Below, piece by piece: positions 52,972-60,608 of a stretch of DNA of 64,000 nt. This stretch comes from Candidatus Hydrogenedens sp. (GTDB lineage Bacteria > Hydrogenedentota > Hydrogenedentia > Hydrogenedentales > JAEUWI01). Numbering within the stretch: the stretch's first letter is position 1; every line of letters begins with the position of its first letter. Below the pieces are notes generated by a model that was not told where the DNA came from, did no database searches, and saw only the letters and a program-made list of their open reading frames with translations. The stretch spans positions 62,001 to 126,000 of the forward strand of contig WGMK01000015.1 in NCBI GenBank assembly GCA_016125095.1, written 5' to 3'. A program made the translations under genes and the position numbers.

Positions 52972-54600
52972 GTGCCGACGCCCCAGGTCGCCCTTGATTC
53001 CGGCCGCATGGTGCGGCAGGGACTGGCGTTCCTGGTGCTGGGGGCGGCCACCGCCTGCTTGACGGTCCCCTTCTGGCCGGGTGCCTTTCTCGCGGACGAC
53101 CTCACGCTGGTACACGCCGGCCGGGCCATGGTCACGGACGATTTCCTGCGCCCGTTTACCGGCGCGTGGGTCTGGCACGACATAGCGCCAACTTGGGCGT
53201 TTCCCGAGTATTACCGGCCGCTGCTGCTGCTGACCTATGGCCTCGACTGGTTGCTGTGGGGCTTCCAGCCGGACGGCTACAACGCCACGAACCTGTTGCT
53301 GCACCTCGTGGCTACGCTGCTCGTGTGGCGGCTTGCCGCTGCCTTAGCTGACGACAAGCGCACGGGGCCGCCGCTGCTTGCCGCCGCCTTGTTCGCCCTG
53401 TTTCCCGGGCACGATTACGATGTCCTGTGGATCTCCGGGCGCGGCGATATCCTGTGTACCGTGTTCGTGCTGCTGTCCCTGCTGGGTTTGCTGCGATGGC
53501 TTCGCACGGGCAGGGGTTGGCACGGCGGCGCGCACCTGCTTTTCGCGGTGCTCGCGTTCGCCACCAAGGAAAACGCCTTTGCGCTGCCGGTGCTGGCAGG
53601 CCTGCTCGTGCTGTATGAACGCCGCGACGCGTGGGCCGAGCGCGATGCGCCCGCGCTGGTGGTTCCGCTTTTGCCGACCGGTCTCGCCGCCGTGCTGTTT
53701 GCCGCCGCCCGCATGGCCATGTTCGGCGCGGAGCGCGCGCTGCCGGGTGGTCCTGGACTGGCCGGTGCGCCGGTCGCGCTCTACCAGTTTCTCCGGAACC
53801 TGACGCTGCCCTTTCACCTGAGCGTTCAAGAAATCCTGAGCGATTACCCCGTGGCCGTGCCCGTTGCACTTGGCGTGCTGGCGGGGTTGCTTTGGTGCGG
53901 CATCCATTATCACGATAAGGCACGGCTCGTGCTGTTCGGGGGGCTCGCGCTGGGCGCCTTGCTGCCCACCTATTCCGCGTTCATGCCCTGGTACCTCTAT
54001 CTGCCCTCGGTGGGCGTGTGCCTGTTGCTTGCCGAACTCCTTTCGGGCGCTCGCGCGAGCCGCCACCTTCGCCACGCGCTCGCAGCCGTCGTCCTTGCCG
54101 CCTATGCGGGAGGCTGGATGGAGCGCGGCCCGGAGTGGCGCGAAGCCGGACACGTTGCTCGCGCGTTTGTTGCCGAATACGTCGCAGTGACATCGAAAGA
54201 GCCGGAGGCGCAGGTGGTGCTGTACACGGTGCCGGGCGCCCTGAATGCGATTCCGATTTACTTCCACAACCTCTTTGCGGCGCTGGAACTGGAACCGGGA
54301 GTATTCGACAAGGCACCGGAGATCGTCGCCCATATCGACGCAACGGGCAACTTTCCCGAAGCATTCTCCTTGTCTCGAGAGAACAACACCCTTTCGGTTT
54401 CCGCCCGGGATTCGTTCTTCTTGCTACCCCTATTGAAAGATGCGCCCGAGCCCTGGTGCCAGCCAAACATCAAGTCGACGATGTTTGACGCGCGGGGTCT
54501 CGTAACCGCGTTTGAATACCAGGAATGTGCCTCACCGTGGCTCTCACTGGTCTACGACGAGACCGGTCTGCACCGGCTCGACAACCCGCGGCAGCTCTAG
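52972..54600 (+). CDS. GT-C-fold membrane protein, TMTC/PMT-like glycosyltransferase candidate
   Basis: Predicted 542 aa from a GTG two bases after the sulfatase-like stop (an ATG at 53008 is an alternative). It has about ten hydrophobic segments. The first external loop carries LADDLTLVHAGRA (Asp-Asp) and YYRPLLLLTYGLDW, and NLLLHLVATLL follows, the pattern of GT-C enzymes that use lipid-linked sugars, like TMTC proteins. The C-terminal ~140 residues are soluble. Tight spacing suggests a joint function with the preceding lipoprotein. Confidence 0.7.
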   Translation: MPTPQVALDSGRMVRQGLAFLVLGAATACLTVPFWPGAFLADDLTLVHAGRAMVTDDFLRPFTGAWVWHDIAPTWAFPEYYRPLLLLTYGLDWLLWGFQPDGYNATNLLLHLVATLLVWRLAAALADDKRTGPPLLAAALFALFPGHDYDVLWISGRGDILCTVFVLLSLLGLLRWLRTGRGWHGGAHLLFAVLAFATKENAFALPVLAGLLVLYERRDAWAERDAPALVVPLLPTGLAAVLFAAARMAMFGAERALPGGPGLAGAPVALYQFLRNLTLPFHLSVQEILSDYPVAVPVALGVLAGLLWCGIHYHDKARLVLFGGLALGALLPTYSAFMPWYLYLPSVGVCLLLAELLSGARASRHLRHALAAVVLAAYAGGWMERGPEWREAGHVARAFVAEYVAVTSKEPEAQVVLYTVPGALNAIPIYFHNLFAALELEPGVFDKAPEIVAHIDATGNFPEAFSLSRENNTLSVSARDSFFLLPLLKDAPEPWCQPNIKSTMFDARGLVTAFEYQECASPWLSLVYDETGLHRLDNPRQL

Positions 54601-54791
54601 CCTTTTTCGTATCTGGTATCCAATCCTTAATTTTCCGCCCTTGACAGTTCGCGGAGCATAGTGGCACAGTTTGATTCGGCGAAGGGGTTCAGTATCAAGG
54701 GCTTAGCGCTGCGCCGGACCCACCTCGGAATGGGGTTCCGTTTTCATCTGCGCGTACGCCTTAGGCCTCCCTCGTCCGGAGGACCCCCGTA

Positions 54792-56306
54792 TTGAAGTTT
54801 ACTGCCGGGATAACGCGAGCCACGCAACCGATACCCTCTACCGTGTGGATGGCATTGTTGGCCGTGTTGTTTACCTGCGGCATCGTACATGCCGACGGGA
54901 TGGAATCCGGGGCGCCCGCAGTATTCTCCGACGGTATCGAACGGCTCAATCTGACCCCAACGATGCAGTGGCTACAGGATCCCACGCGTGAAATGACCTT
55001 GGAACAGGCGCGCGCAAAGTTCGACGCCGCAGAGCATTCCCCCTACGGAGGCGATTTCTTCCAGCTCGGCCCGAGCCGCACGGCGGTGTGGCTGCGGCTG
55101 AACATCGAAAACCAGACGGATCGGGATGCTTTCGTTCTGGAAATCCTGAATCCGAGACTTCCCGAGATCGACGTGTACTATCCGGACCAGCACGGCGGAT
55201 TCACGGAGTCGCGCCTTGGTATCGCGCGGCCGTACGCCGAACGCGATGTGCGGTTTCCCTACCCCGCCACCACGGTGCGGATGGAGCCCTGGGCGACCTC
55301 GTCGATCTATTTGCGGGTGTACAACACCGGAGACATGCGTTTTCTGGTGCGGCTCTGGGAGACCAACGGATTCCTGAATCATGCCGCCAATGCGTTTGTG
55401 ACCGAATACCTGATGGCGGGGCTGCTGCTGGCGATGGTCGTATTTCACCTCGTGATCTATTTCTCGCTGCGCGAAATCAATTACCTGTTGCTCTCCCTGT
55501 TCCTCGCCGCGTGGCTGCTGTGGTATCTGGCGTTCACGGCGACGGGCTCGGTGCTGCTCTGGCCCGACTGGCCGCTGCTGGCCGAGCGTTCGCCCACGGT
55601 AACGACCCTGATGGTATGTGCCACCTTCGCCATATTCGGCAATTCGCTGCTGGAGGTGCGGAAATTCGCGCGGCGCTGGTCGAACGCGCTGATGCTCTAT
55701 GCGGCCATATGCGGCCTCGGGATTCTGGAAGCGCTGTTGTTCGACAACATCTGGCGCATTTACATCGCAATTACGATGGTGGCACTGGGCCCCGTGATCA
55801 CGATTGCGGCCTCGATTCGGGTGGCGGGGCGGGGCGGCGCCTCGGCCCGGCGCTTCCTGTTGACCTGGTGCTGCCTCCATCTTGGCGGCGTCACCATCAT
55901 TGTCATCAGCTCCTACCTGTTCACCTCGCGCGGATTCGGCGCTTCGTGGATCAACTTGGTGGTGGTGTTGTCCACTCTGCTGTGGACCTTCGACCTGACC
56001 GGCCGGGTGAAACTGCGCATGCGCGCGCAGCGGCAGCTACTGGAAGAGAAAGTAGAAGAGCGCACCAAGGAACTGCGCACGGCGCTGTCCGAGGTAAAGA
56101 CCCTGAGCGGCCTGCTGCCCATGTGCGCCGGCTGCAAGAAGGTCCGCGATGACTCGGGCTACTGGAGTTCGGTCGAGTCGTTCATCAAGGAACATTCCAA
56201 TGCGGACTTCACGCATGGACTCTGCCCCGATTGCCGCGCCTCGCTCTATCCGGAAGTGCCGATGAAGTCCGCGCAGGCTCCGAAAAGCCGCGGCGAGAAG
56301 GCCTAG
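54792..56306 (+). CDS. 7TM-DISM sensor-like protein with C-terminal CxxC segment
   Basis: 504 aa from a TTG, with GGAGGA eight bases ahead. Signal peptide or first membrane segment at 18-35. An extracellular DISM-type beta domain (about 55-200: AVWLRLNIENQTDRDAFVLEILNP) is followed by seven membrane segments (about 210-410) and a coiled coil (RQLLEEKVEERTKELRTALSEVKTL). The end is LLPMCAGCKKVRDDSGYW and HGLCPDCRASLYPE, a paired-cysteine C-terminus common in sensors. No kinase or cyclase domain is present, so a partner is expected. Confidence 0.82.
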   Translation: MKFTAGITRATQPIPSTVWMALLAVLFTCGIVHADGMESGAPAVFSDGIERLNLTPTMQWLQDPTREMTLEQARAKFDAAEHSPYGGDFFQLGPSRTAVWLRLNIENQTDRDAFVLEILNPRLPEIDVYYPDQHGGFTESRLGIARPYAERDVRFPYPATTVRMEPWATSSIYLRVYNTGDMRFLVRLWETNGFLNHAANAFVTEYLMAGLLLAMVVFHLVIYFSLREINYLLLSLFLAAWLLWYLAFTATGSVLLWPDWPLLAERSPTVTTLMVCATFAIFGNSLLEVRKFARRWSNALMLYAAICGLGILEALLFDNIWRIYIAITMVALGPVITIAASIRVAGRGGASARRFLLTWCCLHLGGVTIIVISSYLFTSRGFGASWINLVVVLSTLLWTFDLTGRVKLRMRAQRQLLEEKVEERTKELRTALSEVKTLSGLLPMCAGCKKVRDDSGYWSSVESFIKEHSNADFTHGLCPDCRASLYPEVPMKSAQAPKSRGEKA

Positions 56307-56372
56307 ATTGGTCTTGTTCGCCGCGACGGAGCATGGCATTCTCCTGCATCAGGCCCACCGAGGAATGATCTT

Positions 56373-59015
56373 ATGAAGTATGCGGCGCTACTCCTTGCTT
56401 CGGCGATGGCCGCTCTTGCATGGCCCGCGGCGGCGGCGCCCCACTCCGCGGATACCGATACCAATTTCGTCCTCGACCTTTCCGAGCTGCTCGGGGTCAT
56501 TCAGCTGTACAACGCCGGCGCCTACCAGTGCGACCTGGAGCATCCCGGCGACTACCTGCCCGGCAACGGCGATGGCAACTGCGCCGCGCACGCGAGCGAC
56601 TATGCGCCCGAGGATCGCCGGGTCAGCCTTTCGGAAGTCTTGCGGAGCGTGCAGTTCTACAATGTGGGTGCTTACCACGAAGATTGCCTGGGCGAAGACG
56701 GGTACGCTCCGGGCCCCGGGGCACCGGAGAATTGCGGCGGGCCGTTGTTTCCCGACGCGAACCTGGCGGCGGCCGTGCGCACGGCCATTGGGAAACCCAG
56801 CGGAGACTTGGAACCCAGCGACGTGGCCGTGCCAGAGTTCTCCCGCCTGGATGCCGCGCTTGCGGATATCGGGGACATCACCGGCCTGGAGCACTGCACC
56901 AGCCTCACGGAGCTGGACCTGCACGGCAACTGCATCGCGGATATTGCACCGCTCGCAGGGCTCGTTGCCCTGCGGTCGCTGAACCTGCACGACAACCAAA
57001 TCAGCGATATCACGGCGCTGGAATCACTGACGGGGCTCGACCTGCTGTGGCTCGGGCGGAACGCCATCGACGATATTTCGCCCTTGGCGGACAATCCGGG
57101 GCTGGCAGGGACTGCGGGAACCGGTCCGTGGGATCGCATCAACCTCACGTTTAATCCTTTGGGCGATGCATCGAACGCCGCCGCGCTGGATACACTGGCG
57201 TCGCGCGGCGCCTTCGTGTGGACGAATGACGGCGCTACTGCGGGTAAACACGCTTCGGCACCCCGCACGCTGCGGCTGCATCTGCGGTCCGAAGATGGAC
57301 GCGCAGCCTTGGTCGAGGCCGCCGAATTCGATGGCGCATGCCCGATGCCCCCACGCGGCACGGGAGATCATGGCACGCTCCGGATCTGGACCGAGGAGGG
57401 CTGCCACATGGATGCTGCCCTGACTTTCGACCACACGGAAACCGTATGCGATCACGGAGTCGATGGCGGCTGGGCGGGCGAGGAAAACTATCACGGAGCC
57501 GTGGATCGGGTGCTGAATCTTCCGCTTACCGGGAACGTGTCGGCCGTCGGCTACCGGACCTCAGACGACGCGCCATTCGAGCCCTTGCCGCTGCCGAAAT
57601 TTGCGAAGGGCGGCGGATGCACCCCTGCCGAGATGCCGGGCGACCCGATACCCGTGGGCGCCAAGCTCATTCATGGAGATCCGGCCCTGCCCGACGATCG
57701 CGCGTATGTGCTGCTCCTCATGGGCGACGCCTTCATCGAGGAGAATCTGGGCGATCCGAATCTCGTCGAGGGGGTGCACAATACCAGCTTCATTCCCTAC
57801 AGCCAGGCCATGGCGGACTCGATGCAGTTCCTGTTCTCGAACGAGCCCTTCAAGGAATACGCGGACCTGTTCAAGGTCTATCGCATCGACCTGATCTCGC
57901 GCGATGACGAGCCGACGGACCTGCGCGAGAACCCGCCGATCGTCCGTGATACCGCGCTGGGCATGGGGCGTCAATCGGTGGGATTCGATTACGACATGGC
58001 GCGCGCGTACCGCGTGGCGAACAACACAGGAATCCCCTGGGATCGCATCGTGCTGTTTCCGAACGGCACCGGTTCGGGCACGCAAACGGCGGACTTCATC
58101 GTATACAGCGGCCTGCAGAACAGCCGCCGGATGACCGCGCTGCACGAGTTCGGCCATGGCATCGGGCTGCTGGCCGACGAGTATGAGTACCGGCACGGCA
58201 CGAATCCGCCTGCATCGCTGCCGCCCGACGATGTGGTCGAGCCGAATACCGTGGCGACCGGCTTGACGATTCCGCTGCTGGAGGAAATCCCGTGGCGGCA
58301 TTGGCTGGCGGACGACACCGATTGCAGCACGGGACAGCTGGGCAGCGCGGTGGACTTCGATTGCACTACCGACGACGTCACGGAATGCCAATGCGGACCG
58401 GTTCCAGAAATGCCGGGCGACTGCGTGCCGCTGCCTACCTGCGAGCCGGGCGGAGACTTCATTGATGTGGACGGCAAGATTTATGGGCGCACTGAATGGC
58501 CTGAGCCCGTCGCGGAAGACTCGCCCGTGGGGCTATTTGAGGGCGCGAAGTACCGGCAGAAGGGCGCGTACCGCGCCGAGCTGCGGTGCCGCATGCGCAG
58601 CGACGACGACGTCTATCCCGGCGATGCCGAGACGCCGCGCTTCTGCACCGTATGCCGCGAGTCGCTGGTGACGCAGTTCATCCTGCATGCGGGCCTAATT
58701 ACCGGCGCATCCCCCGATCCAGGCGAGCCGCTCCTGCTGGCCAACGACACCGGCATCATCGGGTTGGAGGTTGCCCTGGCGGCTTTTGCGACCCATGCGC
58801 CGGAGATCGTGTCGTGGGCCGTGGACGATGTGGTGCAGCCCGGCACGCCCGGAGCCGTATTCCAGCTGGATGCGCAGACGCTGACCGCCGGTGTGGCGCA
58901 CAGCATCGTGATGACCCTGCGCGACCCCACGCCCTGGGTGCATCCGGAGTTCGAGGCCGGGCAAGAGGCGGTGACGCAGACGATCACTTGGACGGTGACG
59001 CGAGCGGCGAAATAG
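56373..59015 (+). CDS. Secreted M64 (IgA-peptidase-type) metallopeptidase with LRR and dockerin-like repeats
   Basis: 880 aa with a signal peptide ending WPAAAA. Residues about 25-110 are two dockerin-like units (DTDTNFVLDLSELLGVIQLYNAGAY and the degenerate DYAPEDRRVSLSEVLRSVQFYNVGAY); the first loop has Asp at 1, 3, 9 and Glu at 12. Residues about 165-250 are internalin-type leucine-rich repeats (LTELDLHGNCIADIAPLAGL). The peptidase core has HEFGH at 591-595 and LLADEY at 599-604, the M64 HExxH...DEY zinc motif. Cys-rich segments and a beta domain follow. A TTGTTC/CATTCT pair at 56314-56342 is a possible promoter. Confidence 0.85.
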   Translation: MKYAALLLASAMAALAWPAAAAPHSADTDTNFVLDLSELLGVIQLYNAGAYQCDLEHPGDYLPGNGDGNCAAHASDYAPEDRRVSLSEVLRSVQFYNVGAYHEDCLGEDGYAPGPGAPENCGGPLFPDANLAAAVRTAIGKPSGDLEPSDVAVPEFSRLDAALADIGDITGLEHCTSLTELDLHGNCIADIAPLAGLVALRSLNLHDNQISDITALESLTGLDLLWLGRNAIDDISPLADNPGLAGTAGTGPWDRINLTFNPLGDASNAAALDTLASRGAFVWTNDGATAGKHASAPRTLRLHLRSEDGRAALVEAAEFDGACPMPPRGTGDHGTLRIWTEEGCHMDAALTFDHTETVCDHGVDGGWAGEENYHGAVDRVLNLPLTGNVSAVGYRTSDDAPFEPLPLPKFAKGGGCTPAEMPGDPIPVGAKLIHGDPALPDDRAYVLLLMGDAFIEENLGDPNLVEGVHNTSFIPYSQAMADSMQFLFSNEPFKEYADLFKVYRIDLISRDDEPTDLRENPPIVRDTALGMGRQSVGFDYDMARAYRVANNTGIPWDRIVLFPNGTGSGTQTADFIVYSGLQNSRRMTALHEFGHGIGLLADEYEYRHGTNPPASLPPDDVVEPNTVATGLTIPLLEEIPWRHWLADDTDCSTGQLGSAVDFDCTTDDVTECQCGPVPEMPGDCVPLPTCEPGGDFIDVDGKIYGRTEWPEPVAEDSPVGLFEGAKYRQKGAYRAELRCRMRSDDDVYPGDAETPRFCTVCRESLVTQFILHAGLITGASPDPGEPLLLANDTGIIGLEVALAAFATHAPEIVSWAVDDVVQPGTPGAVFQLDAQTLTAGVAHSIVMTLRDPTPWVHPEFEAGQEAVTQTITWTVTRAAK

Positions 59016-59024
59016 CGGCCCGAC

Positions 59025-60608
59025 TCAGTCCCCGTCGGTGACGTCCGGGAATTCTTTGCGCACCTCGAGGAAATCGTCGAGGCGGCTGATGAAGGCGTCC
59101 ACGATATCCGGATCGAAGTGCTTGCCGCGCTGGTCGTTGAAGTACTCGAGAATGCGGTCGAGCGGCCAGGCTTCCTTGTAGACGCGGGTGACGCCGAGGG
59201 CGTCGAACACGTCCGCCACGGCGGTAATGCGTCCGTAGATGTGGATGTCTTCGCCCGAGAGCCCGCGCGGATAACCCTTGCCGTCGTAACGTTCATGATG
59301 CTCGAGCGAAACTGTGGCCGCCGTGCGCAGCAGTTTCCGTTTGGAATGACGCAGCATCTCGTAGCCCACGGTGGTGTGGGTCTTCATGATCTCGAATTCT
59401 TCGTCGGTCAGCGGACCGGGCTTCTTCAGGATGGCATCGGGAATGCCCATCTTGCCGACATCGTGCATGGGCGACGCGAAGCGCAGGATGGTAACTTCCT
59501 CGCTGCTGAGGCCGATGGTTTCGGCCAGCATGGCGGAGTACGCGGCCACTCGCTTCACATGATTGCCGGTCTCGCGCGATCGGGTCTCGACCAATTCGCC
59601 GAGTTTCCAGATGATTTCGCGCTGGGTCTCGATGATCTCGCTGTTCAGGCTGAGGTTATCGTGCGCGACCGAGACATTGGTACAGAATACCTCGATGAGG
59701 TAGCGATCCCAATCGGACAGGCCCTGCCAGCCCTGCAGGTACAGCAGACTCTCCGAGCCGTTGTCGGAACGGAAATAGCCGACATAGCGGTTGTCGTCGA
59801 GGATGAGTTCGCGGCCCTCCTCCCGGGCGCGTATCAACTCCGCCACCAATTCCGAATCGACCGCCTCGGTGAGGTCGTGATCGATGCACTCGGAATATGC
59901 GCCTGTGCCGGAGACGATCCGCATGCGCTCGCCATCGAGCGAGGCGGCGAAGCCGGAGGTGCGGCAGTAGAGGGCGTCTTCCTTCAAGTTGAGCAGCGAG
60001 GTGAGCTGCACGAGCACCCCTTCGAAAAAGCGCTCCACGGCCTTGAGTTCAAAGAGCGACGACGAGGCCCGGACGATGGTTTCCAGGCCGCGCTTGTTCG
60101 CCTCGAGGCGGTGCAAATGCTGATACGAGCGCAGCGACGCCACCATGGTCGTGAAGAGCTTGGTCGCCGTGAGTTCGGTCTTGGCCTTGTAGTCGTTGAT
60201 GTCGTAATCGAGGATAACCTGATCCTCGGGGGCCTGGCCGGGCTGCCCCGTGCGGAGCACGATGCGAACAAGGGTGTTCTTGAGTTCCTCGCGGACGCGG
60301 CGCGCCACCTGCAGGCCGGCGTCCTCGCTCTCCATCACCACGTCGAGCAGGATGACGGCGATATCCGAGTGCTGCGCCAGGAACTTCATGGCCTCGGCGC
60401 CGGAATACGCGCTGATGAATTCCAGCGGCCGGCCGGCGAAATTGAAGCCATCGAGCACCAGCTTGGTGACGTTGTGCACCTCGGCCTCGTCGTCCACCAG
60501 CAGGATCTTCCATGGGCGTCCCGCCTCGGCGGCGGCCGCCGGGGCGTCCTCGGCATCGTCCGCGAACACAAGCAAATCGTCATCGTGCGAGGCTGGTTCG
60601 TCTATCAT
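59025..60608 (-). CDS. REC-DUF3369-HD-GYP response regulator (c-di-GMP phosphodiesterase)
   Basis: 527 aa. Receiver domain at about 33-160 with acidic pair Asp39-Asp40, phospho-acceptor Asp89 (AVILLDVVM) and Lys in INDYKAKTE. A DUF3369-like region (about 170-325, GAF-type) follows, then HD-GYP with NHVKRVAAYS, MHDVGKMGIP (His382-Asp383), KTHTTVGYEML, LEHHERYDGKGYPRGL and ADVFDAL. All metal-binding positions are kept, so it should hydrolyse c-di-GMP. Its ATG overlaps the stop of the Amt-kinase gene by four bases, so the two form a two-component pair. Confidence 0.93.
   Translation of the reverse strand: MIDEPASHDDDLLVFADDAEDAPAAAAEAGRPWKILLVDDEAEVHNVTKLVLDGFNFAGRPLEFISAYSGAEAMKFLAQHSDIAVILLDVVMESEDAGLQVARRVREELKNTLVRIVLRTGQPGQAPEDQVILDYDINDYKAKTELTATKLFTTMVASLRSYQHLHRLEANKRGLETIVRASSSLFELKAVERFFEGVLVQLTSLLNLKEDALYCRTSGFAASLDGERMRIVSGTGAYSECIDHDLTEAVDSELVAELIRAREEGRELILDDNRYVGYFRSDNGSESLLYLQGWQGLSDWDRYLIEVFCTNVSVAHDNLSLNSEIIETQREIIWKLGELVETRSRETGNHVKRVAAYSAMLAETIGLSSEEVTILRFASPMHDVGKMGIPDAILKKPGPLTDEEFEIMKTHTTVGYEMLRHSKRKLLRTAATVSLEHHERYDGKGYPRGLSGEDIHIYGRITAVADVFDALGVTRVYKEAWPLDRILEYFNDQRGKHFDPDIVDAFISRLDDFLEVRKEFPDVTDGD

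Noticed and set aside
54641..54670. TTGACA followed by CACAGT as a promoter for the 7TM sensor gene
   Set aside because: The -10 matches only three of six bases at an 18-base spacing; too weak to list.
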